A stretch of DNA of 45,723 bases from UBA4582 sp047630175 (GCA_047630175.1 JBLHVI010000023.1:1-45723); one strand, 5' to 3'. Numbered from the stretch's first letter, positions 24,851 through 34,109 are shown. The notes: generated by a model not told the origin, from the sequence alone. A program made the numbers and translations.

Positions 24851-25961
24851 AGAACCGCACGTTAGTGCCGGTAAACAGTTCCGCCGCCCGACAGGGCCGG
24901 TTGTGACAGGCTTTTTGCTGGCCACGCTGGCGCTGCATGTGCCGCTATTTTTCTATCCAATATTGCGCCTTTGTGCATGGCTGGCGTTATCTTGGTGGCA
25001 AACCTTGCTGATCTTCATCCCGTTAGCGAGCAGTCAGGTGGTGAGCCGGTTATTTCTGCGCCACAACGCATCGCCAGCCGTTCGGCAGTTACGTCGTGCT
25101 ACAGACTTATGGCTGGGTCTCAGTCCAGTCGTGCTTTGTACGTTATTGGCTGCCGAGGTGCTCGTGTTGTTAGGTTTGGTGATGCCCTATGCAGCCGCCG
25201 TAGGTGTCATTGGCACGTCGAGCCTGATTGGTGTGTTAGGCGTCGCCGCGGCTATGACGCCACGCGTCAAGACCATTGCCTTTGCGAGCGCCAAGCTCCA
25301 GCAGCCCGTGCGGTTTGTGCAAATTACCGATGTGCATATTGGGTCGCGCAGCAAGGGGTTTTTGGATCGTGTCATTGGCCAGGTGAATGATCTGGCACCG
25401 GAGTTTTTATGTATCACGGGAGATTTTATTGATGCGCCGGGCATCTCCGAGGAGACGCTTGGTGCATTGAAGCGTGTTTCTGTTCCGATTTACTATTGCA
25501 CCGGCAACCATGAAAAATATGAGGACTTCGACGCAATCCTGACGCGCTTGAATAACCTTGGGGTGAAGATTTTGCGCGATGATACCTTGCATCACCGGCA
25601 TGATTTACAGGTTATAGGAATTGATGATATGGAGGATGCGTCGCAGGTTAAGCGGCAGCTGGCACACCTCGATATTGACCTGCAGGCCTTTGTTTTACTG
25701 CTTTACCACCGACCGAAAGGTCTTGAAGCTGCCGCCGATGCGGGGGTCGATTTGATGATTAGCGGCCACACCCACAACGGCCAGATCATGCCCTTTAACT
25801 TGCTAGTCAGGCGAGTTTTTGATCGAATCGCGGGTATGTATGAATTTGGTCAAACGCGTCTCTATGTTTCTCAAGGTACGGGAACTTGGGGACCGGTGAT
25901 GCGAGTGGGTACCAGCAGCGAGATTACCTTGTTTGAGCTGGACGTCGCGCAAAGCCGCTGA
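24843..25961 (+). CDS. Membrane-anchored metallophosphoesterase (YkuE-like)
   Basis: A 372-residue protein starting at TTG 24843, overlapping the antiporter stop and so probably translationally coupled; GGAGAA precedes it. Residues about 20-140 have four hydrophobic segments. The C-terminal calcineurin-like domain carries the full metal set: ITDVHIG, ITGDFID, CTGNHEKYED and SGHTHNGQ. Related YkuE/YaeI-type proteins are metal-dependent phosphatases acting on phospholipid-type or other phosphoesters at the membrane. The substrate is not known here. Coupling to a cation antiporter is seen; a functional link is inference. Confidence 0.87.
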   Translation: MSEEPHVSAGKQFRRPTGPVVTGFLLATLALHVPLFFYPILRLCAWLALSWWQTLLIFIPLASSQVVSRLFLRHNASPAVRQLRRATDLWLGLSPVVLCTLLAAEVLVLLGLVMPYAAAVGVIGTSSLIGVLGVAAAMTPRVKTIAFASAKLQQPVRFVQITDVHIGSRSKGFLDRVIGQVNDLAPEFLCITGDFIDAPGISEETLGALKRVSVPIYYCTGNHEKYEDFDAILTRLNNLGVKILRDDTLHHRHDLQVIGIDDMEDASQVKRQLAHLDIDLQAFVLLLYHRPKGLEAAADAGVDLMISGHTHNGQIMPFNLLVRRVFDRIAGMYEFGQTRLYVSQGTGTWGPVMRVGTSSEITLFELDVAQSR

Positions 25962-26004
25962 TTAATTCAATTGTATTTCATTTAACTATTACGGGTAAAA
26001 GTCT

Positions 26005-27198
26005 ATGTCACTGGAAGCTTTCAGAACGGAAACCAGAACCTGGCTCGACGCTAACTGTCCAGCCTCGATGCGCACACCGATGCCGGCGGATGAATACCCT
26101 GGCGGTGGCAAACGCGCGCAGTATAAAAATCCGGAGACGTTGCAATGGCTTCAAGCGGCTGCATCGATGGGCTATACAGCACCAACCTGGCCAAAGGCTT
26201 ACGGCGGCGGTGGGCTTACGCCGGAAGAAGGTGTTGTGTTGCGTGAAGAGATGGGTCGCATCAATGCTCGTGCGCCGCTAGTGGGTATGGGATTGTCGAT
26301 GATTGGTCCGGCGCTGCTGGAATATGGCAACGATGGGCAAAAAGAAGAACATTTACCGAAAATCGCCAGTGGTGAGATTTGGTGGTGCCAGGGTTACAGT
26401 GAGCCTAATGCGGGTTCTGATCTGGCTAGTTTGCAGACCAAGGCGATCGTCGATGGTGATGATTACATTATCAACGGCCAGAAGGTATGGACGTCTGGCG
26501 CGGACAACGCAGATTGGATATTTTGTCTGGTACGCACAGATTTCGACGCGCAGAAACACAATGGTATTACGTTCATTTTGTTTGACATGACGACGCCGGG
26601 TGTCTCGGTGAAGCCGATCAAACTGATCAGCGGGCTGTCGCCATTTTGTGAAACGTTTTTTCAAGACGTTAGGGCTCCACGTAAAAACGTGATTGGCAAT
26701 GTTAATGAAGGTTGGACTGTTGCGAAGCGTTTGTTGCAGTACGAGCGCACGATGATTGGCGGTGGTATTGGTGGTGCTCAAAAGGGTAAGTCTTTGTCGT
26801 CGATCGCGTTGGAATACATTGGTACTGAGGGTGGTCGCGGTGATGGGCGCCTAGCAGATGATGAGTTACGCACTGACTTGGTCAATCACTCGATGAATGA
26901 TCGGGCATTTGGGCTGACGGCACGTCGTAGCTTCGAAGAGTCTAAAACGAATACGGCGCCGAGTTTCGTCTCATCGATGTTCAAGTATTATGGCACCGAG
27001 CAGAATATTGCCCGCTATGAGCTTATGCAGCGTGCGATGGGATCGCAGATGTTGGGCTGGGAAGGTGATGGGTTCGACACCGACGAGCTGACGCAGACGC
27101 GTGCCTGGTTGCGGTCGAAGGCAAACTCAATTGAGGGCGGAACCTCGGAAGTGCAATTGAATATTATTGCCAAGCGGGTTCTGGGGTTACCTGATTAG
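26005..27198 (+). CDS. Acyl-CoA dehydrogenase
   Basis: A 397-residue flavoprotein with the complete acyl-CoA dehydrogenase order: helical N-domain with TWPKAYGGGGLTPEE, the middle-domain motif GYSEPNAGSDLASLQTKA, INGQKVWTSGADNADW, then the C-terminal helical domain and a closing SIEGGTSEVQLNIIAKRVLGL. It oxidises an acyl-CoA at C2-C3 using FAD and passes electrons to ETF in the cytoplasm. The subgroup is that of FadE-like enzymes often found near CoA-transferases in lipid and steroid catabolism, but chain specificity cannot be read. The gene is followed by a non-coding stretch with a strong hairpin. No neighbour is obviously cotranscribed. Confidence 0.92.
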   Translation: MSLEAFRTETRTWLDANCPASMRTPMPADEYPGGGKRAQYKNPETLQWLQAAASMGYTAPTWPKAYGGGGLTPEEGVVLREEMGRINARAPLVGMGLSMIGPALLEYGNDGQKEEHLPKIASGEIWWCQGYSEPNAGSDLASLQTKAIVDGDDYIINGQKVWTSGADNADWIFCLVRTDFDAQKHNGITFILFDMTTPGVSVKPIKLISGLSPFCETFFQDVRAPRKNVIGNVNEGWTVAKRLLQYERTMIGGGIGGAQKGKSLSSIALEYIGTEGGRGDGRLADDELRTDLVNHSMNDRAFGLTARRSFEESKTNTAPSFVSSMFKYYGTEQNIARYELMQRAMGSQMLGWEGDGFDTDELTQTRAWLRSKANSIEGGTSEVQLNIIAKRVLGLPD

Positions 27199-27256
27199 GT
27201 AATGACCGATGATTGAAATTTCCGCAGGATACCAACGATACAAGTAATCGACAGGG

Positions 27257-27308
27257 CGGTGCTTCGCTGCTCTTTTCCTAGGGAAATGGGCGATTTAGCG
27301 CAGCACCG
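27257..27308. other. Nested long hairpin in the 300-nt gap after the acyl-CoA dehydrogenase gene
   Basis: CGGTGCT (27257-27263) pairs with AGCACCG (27302-27308); after a T-C mismatch, CGCT (27265-27268) pairs with AGCG (27297-27300). Inside the loop TTTCC (27274-27278) and GGAAA (27282-27286) form a second stem. No T-run follows, so it is not a classical terminator. The rest of 27199-27498 shows no open gene. A small RNA or a transcript-end structure is possible. Confidence 0.4.
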
Positions 27309-27498
27309 ACAAACTTGGAGGGAGTCCGCTTTTGGGCTCTCGACCAAGCAAGAGTGAAGTCTCGATTGCCGCGAAGCTAACGAATAGAAGTGAAACCCCC
27401 GTCGCCTGCGTTGAAAATGTGACCATTCGAGGCGATGCTCACTCTGGCTAAGCGAATTCTACCCCACTTACATCACCGTCGCTCCATGTCGCGCCTGT

Positions 27499-27879
27499 TC
27501 AAACGCTACTGTCGGCGCCTGCGTCGATGAGTTCGCCAACCAGCGCATGCCAACGATCGATATCTGTGTCATCTGATTCGAACAGCAAGAAGCCGAGGCG
27601 GAAGCCGTCGGTGCTTGTGTCGGGGCGTTTCCATTTGACCTCAGCAACGAGGAATATGGGGTCTTGGTCTTGCAGGTCTATGCACAGACGAAAGATGCTG
27701 CCGGCGGCGATGTCATCGTCTACGACGACCTGTAAGCCGTTTGCGGAGAAGTCGAGGGAATTGCAGATCACAACATTGCCGGGTGCACCGTGAGTCGACG
27801 CGATCACTTCTATGAACACCGTTTCTTCAAGCTCTATGCGGGTCTCGCCGCGGTATTCACTGGTTTGTGAGGTCGTCAT
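27499..27879 (-). CDS. PilZ domain protein (c-di-GMP receptor type)
   Basis: A 126-residue protein from ATG 27879. It carries the two PilZ c-di-GMP binding elements: RGETR (R-x3-R) at about 10-14 and LDFSANG (D/N-x-S-x-x-G) about 30 residues later, followed by the beta-barrel strand GFRLGFLLFES. It probably senses c-di-GMP in the cytoplasm. The start overlaps the end of the DUF1631 gene by 23 nt. That gene is upstream on the same strand, so the two are cotranscribed and perhaps work together. The in-frame start at 27897 is an alternative. Confidence 0.88.
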   Translation of the reverse strand: MTTSQTSEYRGETRIELEETVFIEVIASTHGAPGNVVICNSLDFSANGLQVVVDDDIAAGSIFRLCIDLQDQDPIFLVAEVKWKRPDTSTDGFRLGFLLFESDDTDIDRWHALVGELIDAGADSSV

Positions 27880-29680
27880 AGCTCTTGTTCCTGTCATGGC
27901 GTAAGCGGCTAACGACCTCGGCAAGTGTGTCTTCAAACTCGACGCCTTGATCCTGTATTTCTGCCTGACCAGCGACGAGTAGCTGGGTGAGTTCCGCGCT
28001 GTTGTATTCACCGATTTTGATGCCAGTCCTGTTGACGAAGATCATCTTGTCGGCGCTGGCGATGCGGACGGCGAGTTTGCATTCTTTGAGAGTAGCGTCG
28101 GTGCTGGGTAGTCGTAACCAAGCGCCGATGTTCAGGTTCGCCACTGTTGCGGCGAAGCGCAGACGTGTTTCGACGTTCAGTTGCTTGTTGGCTTCATCTT
28201 CTGCGTCTGACTGACGTTGATTGCGGGCGGCGAGGCGACGCTGTTCGTCGATTTTCTGCTGAGCTTGAAGCGCCTCGCCTGCGCTTTTTTGTCGCGCTCG
28301 CTGCGCTTGTTCGCTCGCGGCAACATCGTTATGAAAGCGCGCTTCACGCGCGTTTACACGTTGTTGCTGACGATGTTGCTCCTCGACTAAATTCAGGTAA
28401 TAGGTGCTGAAAGTGGAGGAAAAAATGTTGTCATGGTGGAGAATCTTGGCGGTCCCGGACGACAGCAAATAGGCGAACTCTTCGAAACTTTTTTCCATCA
28501 CTTTAACGCCATTGCGATTGGTAAAGAGCAGTTGTTTGACGTCGTCGAGTTTGAGCACGAGCTTGATACGTATGGCTTGTTCGCCGTCTTTAAAGGCTAG
28601 CCACTGGCCGCTTTGTAGGGTGTGCACTTTGCTGAGTAGTAGGCGGCTGACTCTGGAATGGGCCGACGGTGCTAAGTCGCAATTCAGAGGTGCATATCGT
28701 ACGCAGGTCAGGGGCCGCTCAGCGATGATGTTGATATGGTCGTTCTCGATGTCATGTAGCGCTGCTTCAATGGCTTGGCTATTGTGTTTTAGCGCCACCA
28801 GTAACTCGCGAATTTCTGTAGCTAGGCTCGCAACCACGCGGTAAAGATGTTGCTTTGCTTGCGCTAACGCTGTGTCATCTGCAATGAGGGGCTGATAGGT
28901 CCAGACAATCGTCTCGGTAATTTTTGCAGCGCGGCGCCATTCGTCGCTATCTACGCCGTGCTCGAGTACTAACAACTGGACCGAGTCATACCAGTGGCCC
29001 TGTAGAAAAGTGATGATTGAGGCGGTGAATTGGTTGCGCTCCATGGCCTCATTAATCATATTGGCCGCGCGATTTTTAGATTGCCGTGATCTCAGCTGGC
29101 CAGTTTCAGTTGCGCACAAGCGCGATTCAAGTTTACTGATTCTTGTAGTATCTTTGTCGAGAAAGGCCTTTAACGCAGTGGCGGTGCTGGGGATGTCAGC
29201 GGTACCGGTATTAATGGCTGAAATTGTCTGTTCGAGGTGTTTCAGTAAGGCGTCACCGCTCCGCCCCAGTTCTGCCGACCAGCCTATAAGAGCCTCTCCA
29301 AGTCGGTCAAGTATCGTCAGTAGCGACGCGGCGCTGCTCAGTGGTAGGCCAGGAAATATAAGTAGTTGGCAGGCTAGCTCAGGAATTGTTGTGCTGATCT
29401 GGGACTCGACTTCGGGGGCCAAAACAATGAGTTTGAATATGACCCGGAAGCAATCGTCGATCGAGGCGATGATGGCTTTTTCTGGCGCTGCAATCACCCA
29501 AGCGGGGAAGCGTTCGTTTAATAGCACCAGTAATCGTTTAGTCGTGATATCAGGATCAACGGTTAACGTGCGCAGTGCGTTCTGGAGTTCCTGAGTAGAA
29601 ACATTCGCTGGCTCAGCATGGGCAGTCGGGTAGCGACGCTGCAAAGCTTGAAGCAGAATTTCAGTAGATGGCGCTGACAT
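27857..29680 (-). CDS. DUF1631 family protein
   Basis: A 607-residue, mostly helical, soluble protein without a signal peptide. The family pattern FLQGHWYDSVQLLVLEHG (about 224-241) and the later strand-rich GQWLAFKDGEQAIRIKLVLK and GAWLRLPSTDATLKECKLAV are repeated C-terminal modules. Both modules end in FxNRxGxKx-type strands, suggesting an internal duplication of a small beta domain. Residues about 420-480 are charged and helical, probably coiled coil. DUF1631 proteins have no established activity; many gammaproteobacteria encode them beside PilZ proteins, and this window does too. A role in c-di-GMP-dependent surface behaviour is inference. Confidence 0.8.
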   Translation of the reverse strand: MSAPSTEILLQALQRRYPTAHAEPANVSTQELQNALRTLTVDPDITTKRLLVLLNERFPAWVIAAPEKAIIASIDDCFRVIFKLIVLAPEVESQISTTIPELACQLLIFPGLPLSSAASLLTILDRLGEALIGWSAELGRSGDALLKHLEQTISAINTGTADIPSTATALKAFLDKDTTRISKLESRLCATETGQLRSRQSKNRAANMINEAMERNQFTASIITFLQGHWYDSVQLLVLEHGVDSDEWRRAAKITETIVWTYQPLIADDTALAQAKQHLYRVVASLATEIRELLVALKHNSQAIEAALHDIENDHINIIAERPLTCVRYAPLNCDLAPSAHSRVSRLLLSKVHTLQSGQWLAFKDGEQAIRIKLVLKLDDVKQLLFTNRNGVKVMEKSFEEFAYLLSSGTAKILHHDNIFSSTFSTYYLNLVEEQHRQQQRVNAREARFHNDVAASEQAQRARQKSAGEALQAQQKIDEQRRLAARNQRQSDAEDEANKQLNVETRLRFAATVANLNIGAWLRLPSTDATLKECKLAVRIASADKMIFVNRTGIKIGEYNSAELTQLLVAGQAEIQDQGVEFEDTLAEVVSRLRHDRNKSYDDLTNQ

Positions 29681-29827
29681 AGGGATTGAATCGCGGCGTT
29701 AACGTTTTTTGATAGTACCAGCAAGAGATTCTGATCAATAGCGGTAAACGCTCGAAATTGTCCAAACGAAGATCAGGCCTTGGTTTACAATAGAAGATCT
29801 AAACTATGATGACTACCGGGGTATACC

Positions 29828-30703
29828 ATGGCTGCTGGCAAGGCTAGTCCAACGTCGCACTCTTACTATTCTCAACGAATGAAACTCCACTATCTGGATT
29901 GGGGAAATGAGGGCGCGCCCCCGCTTTTGCTGGTTCATGGCAACCGTGATCATTGTCACAACTGGGATTGGGTTGCTCAGGCGTTGTGTGATCAATATCA
30001 CATTATCGCGCCTGACTTTCGCGGCCATGGCGACTCTGATTGGGTGTACGGCAGTGCTTACAGCCATAGTGAGTATATTTACGATCTGGCCCAATTGATC
30101 CACCAGCAAGGGTTGGCGCCATTGCATATTATTGCCCATTCGTTAGGCGGCGGTGTTGCCTTGCGTTATGCGGGTATTTATCCTGAAAATATTAAAAAGC
30201 TCATTGTCATTGAGGGTACGGGCGGTCCACCGTCTATGTACGCTGTGCGCCCTGTGCATGAGCGCATGCGCGAGTGGATCGATGAGACGCGCGAAATGTC
30301 CGGGCGTCTGCCGAAGCGTTATCCTAACCTTGAAGATGCTTACCAGCGGATGCAGGCAGCTAACGGGCACTTGAGTGCCGAGCGCGCCCGGCACCTGACG
30401 GTACATGGCAGCAACCAAAACGAAGATGGTACTTATAGTTGGAAATTTGATAACTACACGCATGTCATGTCGCCCTATGATTTGAACTTGGACCAAGTGC
30501 ATGAGTTATGGGGCAATATTGAGGCGCCGGTGTTGTTGATCAATGGCAAGGAGAGTGGTTTTAAGCATACTGAGCGGCCAGACCAGACGCAGTATTTCCG
30601 CAACGCCCGGCAGGTCGTTGTAGAGAAAGCCGGACACTGGGTGCAGCACGATCAGTTGGATGAATTTCTAGGGCTTACCAGAGACTTCTTTAGCGAGTCC
30701 TAA
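29828..30703 (+). CDS. Alpha/beta hydrolase
   Basis: A 291-residue protein with the alpha/beta hydrolase layout: oxyanion-hole strand LLLVHGNRDH (33-42), DFRGHGDSDW, nucleophile elbow AHSLGGG with Ser105, and the final acid-His region KAGHWVQHDQ with the catalytic His. The cap region holds ERMREWIDETREMSGRLPK. It hydrolyses an ester, lactone or C-C bond of an unknown substrate in the cytoplasm; there is no signal peptide. It is divergent from the DUF1631 gene and its end overlaps the 5'-nucleotidase gene by 4 nt in convergent orientation. Confidence 0.88.
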   Translation: MAAGKASPTSHSYYSQRMKLHYLDWGNEGAPPLLLVHGNRDHCHNWDWVAQALCDQYHIIAPDFRGHGDSDWVYGSAYSHSEYIYDLAQLIHQQGLAPLHIIAHSLGGGVALRYAGIYPENIKKLIVIEGTGGPPSMYAVRPVHERMREWIDETREMSGRLPKRYPNLEDAYQRMQAANGHLSAERARHLTVHGSNQNEDGTYSWKFDNYTHVMSPYDLNLDQVHELWGNIEAPVLLINGKESGFKHTERPDQTQYFRNARQVVVEKAGHWVQHDQLDEFLGLTRDFFSES

Positions 30704-32106
30704 TGCTGGCTTGCGGTAGTCGAGGTGATTTGAATGCCTGCAGCTTTGATGAGCCTGATGAGTACATCACGCATCAATTCGTTAGCGTCTTGAATAGTCA
30801 TCTGTCCCGGTGCTGAGCGGTTTAGTTGTGCAGCGACAAAACCGTTGGTGGCGACGCGATAAATCTGCGCGTCGTCAACCTCACTAAAACGGTGGTGAAT
30901 CTCGTCATCCATCGTCAGCATGTTTTTAACCACAGCACCCGAGGCGGTGACCGTCACCATCGAGTTGCCGAACGGCTCGATTTGCCAGATAGTGCGCATC
31001 GTGACGGTTCCCTGACGTATGCGATCGCGAATGCCGCCCATATTATAAAAGCCGAAGTCTGCGCCTGTTTCCGCGGCGATCAAGTCTTCAAAGAAGACTT
31101 GTAGCTCTTCTTTGGTGTAATCACGCGCCGCCGTAGCAATAGGATGGTCTACGACTTTCGCCACTTTCTGCTCCCAGTGATTCACCAGTGCCGCGACCGA
31201 GGGGTCCGGCGCGGGCAGATCGTTGGCGCGAATGAGTTTACCGCTGAATTGCGACATGCTGTGGGTCGTGGTATCGACCTCAATGTTCAGATAGCCCACA
31301 TCAGCCCCGTAGTGATTGGCTTGCACGACGTAGGTATTGTTGATGCGGACGGGTGGGTCGACCCGCGTATGCGAATGGCCACCGACGATAATATCGATGT
31401 TGTCGACGGCTGCTGCTAAAGCCCGTTCTTCCTCGTGCCCCACATGGGATAAGACAATAACAAGGTCAACCAGGGGGTCGAGCTTTTCGACGTGGGCGCG
31501 TAATGTCGCTTCCGGCGCGCTGAATGTCAGGTTCTCATTACCCGTAGGAATGATCATGTTAGGCGTGTTGTCTGTTATCAGGCCAATAATACCGACGCGA
31601 ATGCCATTGATCTACATGACCAGACTGTCGTCATCAGCGATCAGTTCGCCGTCAGGCCCCAGTGCATTAGCGTTGAGCAGTGGATAATTAGCAATATTGC
31701 GAAATTGTTCAATTTGTTTGTAGCCATGATCGAATTCATGATTACCCAGAGCGCTAGCGTTGTAGCCTACTTTATTAAGAATCTCAAAGATGGGTAAGCC
31801 ATTGAACAGCGTCGAGACCGGTGTGCCAGAGATACTGTCACCGGCATTGAGCACTAGCACGCCCGGGTTCTGAGCGCGGCTTTCATTGACCAACGCGGCG
31901 ATGCGCGCGGCGCCAGCATACTCGTCTGTTTGCTGGATATGACCGTGAAAATCATTGGTGTGAATAATAACCAGCTGGCGTTTTTCGGCGGCGGCGGGCA
32001 GTGCCAGTGCTGTTAATAAAAGTGCTGTCAGTAAAAGTACGATAGGTAGCGCAGTGAGCTGACGTAGAGATCTGGTCGAACTGAGACGATAGTTTACAAA
32101 GATCAT
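30700..32106 (-). pseudogene. Periplasmic 5'-nucleotidase/2',3'-cyclic phosphodiesterase-like gene interrupted by TAG
   Basis: The frame from ATG 32106 has a signal peptide (basic start, long Leu/Ala core, cut near AAAE) and metallophosphatase motifs HTNDFHGH, LNAGDS and GNHEFDHG, then meets TAG at 31612-31614 (residue 165). The same frame continues without further stops: GIRVGIIGLITD, SHVGHEEE, GGHSHT, then the C-terminal substrate domain with NMGGIRDRIRQG and PFGNSMV, to a stop at 30700. The intact protein of 467 residues would match UshA-type nucleotidases. The TAG replaces a residue just before the conserved GIRVGIIGL strand, where Lys, Glu or Gln is usual. Both halves look undecayed, so this is a recent nonsense change, a sequencing error, or suppression. 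It begins 1 nt inside the esterase stop codon (TAATG). Confidence 0.8.
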
Positions 32107-33215
32107 TATGTATTCCTAGGTGCGCGTGGTTCGCTCAGCGCGGGATTAAACCATTGCAGCATGGCAGGACATTCGCTGCGGGCAAAGTGATGAGACAGGC
32201 CGGGTATTTCACGATAAGTAAGGTTGGCACCAATCTGGGTGAGCTCTGCTTTAGCCATGTGTGCCGCCTCGACAGGAAACATCCAGTCTTCGGTGCCATG
32301 AACAAGATAAATAGGCTTGTTTTTAAGATGCTGCAGACGCCCTTGTGTCACGAGATCAGGGTGCAGAACGCCAGAGAAAGGCGCCAAGTGCGTAAACGGC
32401 GAGTTTGGTTGGCTGGCGGCCATTAGGGTATAAGTTGCGCCGTCAGACATGCCAGCCAACAGAATATGCTGCTCATCGATACGCCAGCTTTGGCGCAGGT
32501 AATCTACAATCGCGAGCAGTCTGGGCAAGTCGTGTTCCTCTCCCATCAGTGACCAAGTGTCCTGCATGGAGGTAGGCGCGACAAGAATAAAGCCTCTGCT
32601 ACGGGCTTCTCGCAACCATGACCATAGAAAATCAGCGCCGTGACCTGTGCCACCATGCAGCGCAATCACAACACTGACTGGCGTAGATGGGTCGAGGTTT
32701 TCAGGAATGTAGGTGCTAAAACCGCCGCGCTCATGACGCGCGTTGGCTGAGCTTAGAATGCCTCGCTGCTGCGTTTCGCCGCCACTGGCGAGTACTTGCA
32801 TAAGGTCGCGATTTGCGCGTGCACTGGGTTCGAGAAAATACTGATTCACGGGGGTCATGGCGGGTGCGAGGGTGTAAATGATTTCCTGCGCGCGACAATG
32901 GGCTCGCATGGCCTTCATCATCTCGCCAAACTCTGCGTCCTCGCGTGTCAGGCCATCACAGGCCCGCAGACAATATCGGGTTGCATCTCTGATGGTAGCG
33001 CCTACCTGAGCAATATCTTCCGGGAATTCGATCTGGCAGAATTCCTCAAAAGCGGCCTGCAATTCGATTTCAAACGGCAGTAAGGCGTTGCCCATCTGCG
33101 CGATGTGCCGCGGATGCATATTCGCCTGTATCTGCTCGAATGCTTCCATCGTGGTGAGCAGAGCAGGTACCGTGCGGGTGATGCTCGCCATGAGTTCGTT
33201 GTCTGTGGCAGTCAT
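32106..33215 (-). CDS. Alpha/beta hydrolase esterase (PHB-depolymerase/carboxylesterase-like)
   Basis: A 369-residue protein from ATG 33215; a TTG five codons upstream is an alternative. Residues 1-145 are helical and unlike known enzyme domains. Residues about 175-365 are an alpha/beta hydrolase: VVIALHGGTGHGADF (oxyanion hole), LLAGMSDGATYT with the nucleophile Ser, VHGTEDWMFPV with the acid region and GLSHHFA with the catalytic His. It resembles LpqC/PHB-depolymerase-type carboxylesterases. No signal peptide is visible, so a cytoplasmic role is likely. The gene overlaps the start of the 5'-nucleotidase gene through TAATG, so the pair is translationally coupled. The substrate is unknown. 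Confidence 0.82.
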   Translation of the reverse strand: MTATDNELMASITRTVPALLTTMEAFEQIQANMHPRHIAQMGNALLPFEIELQAAFEEFCQIEFPEDIAQVGATIRDATRYCLRACDGLTREDAEFGEMMKAMRAHCRAQEIIYTLAPAMTPVNQYFLEPSARANRDLMQVLASGGETQQRGILSSANARHERGGFSTYIPENLDPSTPVSVVIALHGGTGHGADFLWSWLREARSRGFILVAPTSMQDTWSLMGEEHDLPRLLAIVDYLRQSWRIDEQHILLAGMSDGATYTLMAASQPNSPFTHLAPFSGVLHPDLVTQGRLQHLKNKPIYLVHGTEDWMFPVEAAHMAKAELTQIGANLTYREIPGLSHHFARSECPAMLQWFNPALSEPRAPRNT

Positions 33216-33297
33216 AGCGGGTCTTCTCAATATTTCCAGCGAAACACTATATGATGGATGGTCGTTGCGGAAAAGGGGGCGGCGTGTATTAATTATG

Positions 33298-33332
33298 TAC
33301 AGCAGGCACTGCTGTATATACTGCTGTCTATG
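33298..33332. promoter_or_regulatory. Operator-like inverted and direct repeats between divergent esterase and rluA genes
   Basis: TACAGCAG (33298-33305), spacer GCA, CTGCTGTA (33309-33316) are a perfect 8-bp inverted repeat. A third half-site CTGCTGT follows at 33321-33327, making direct repeats CTGCTGTATATA and CTGCTGTCTATG with 12-nt spacing. It lies 83 nt upstream of the esterase start and 69 nt before rluA. The layout suits a dimeric regulator. It is not a CTGT-N8-ACAG LexA box. Confidence 0.4.
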
Positions 33333-33400
33333 AAGAAGGCGCGCCGAATTTTTTTGAGCGCCGTCCGAGATTCACTCACTGCTGAGCAGCCAATACCTGT

Positions 33401-34066
33401 ATGCCATCCACGGACCATTACAAGCAATACAGCCCGCCACCTTGCGATGAGCCGCTAGGCATACTCTATGTCGATGAGGATATTGTGGTGTTGAATAAGC
33501 CCGCGGGTTTACTGTCTGTTCCCGGCCGGCTGATGAAAGATTGCGTGCTAGCGCGGCTACAAATAAATTATCCTGAGATAAGAATTGTTCATAGGCTCGA
33601 TCTCGATACCTCTGGTTTGATGGTGCTAGGGCGCACGCAGAGGGCGGTGTCTGACCTTAATCGACAGTTTCGTGAGCGACTTGTCACGAAAGTCTACACG
33701 GCTGAGGTATATGGTCGGCTCGCGTTGGCGGCGGGGGAGATCGATTGGCCTATCGACCATGATCCTGTGAATCGTCCACGTATGCGAGTGGATGTGCTTA
33801 CAGGTAAGGCCGCGATGACGCACTATCACGTGATCGAGCAGTTTGAAGAATCAGCACGTGTCCGACTGTCACCGATCACGGGGCGTAGTCATCAACTGCG
33901 CTTGCACATGGCACACCTTGGTCACCCGATTCTTGGCTGTGATCTGTATGCTCATCAACAGGCATTTGAAGCCGCATCGCGACTGATGTTGCACGCAACC
34001 CAGCTGTCATTTTTACACGCGCAGACAGGTGAGCGACAACAATTCGAAGCGCCTGCTCCGTTTTAG
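33401..34066 (+). CDS. rluA: Dual-specificity 23S rRNA/tRNA pseudouridine synthase
   Basis: A 221-residue protein close in length and layout to E. coli RluA: the opening VLNKPAGLLSVPGRL at 30-44, the catalytic HRLDLDTSG at 64-72 (Asp67), ITGRSHQLRLHMAHLGHPILG later and a C-terminal QFEAPAPF ending. RluA makes pseudouridine 746 in 23S rRNA and 32 in some tRNAs. No S4 domain precedes the catalytic part, which also fits RluA rather than RluC or RluD. It is divergent from the esterase gene and convergent with cmoB. Confidence 0.9.
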   Translation: MPSTDHYKQYSPPPCDEPLGILYVDEDIVVLNKPAGLLSVPGRLMKDCVLARLQINYPEIRIVHRLDLDTSGLMVLGRTQRAVSDLNRQFRERLVTKVYTAEVYGRLALAAGEIDWPIDHDPVNRPRMRVDVLTGKAAMTHYHVIEQFEESARVRLSPITGRSHQLRLHMAHLGHPILGCDLYAHQQAFEAASRLMLHATQLSFLHAQTGERQQFEAPAPF

Positions 34067-34109
34067 GCGATCGCGAACTAAAAGGGGCCCGACCTTGGTT
34101 TGCTGCTAT

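Noticed and set aside
31555..31620. TAG in the nucleotidase as a second recoding site
   Set aside because: TAG is not a selenocysteine codon, it is not at a catalytic residue, and no pyrrolysine genes are visible; a nonsense change or error is simpler.
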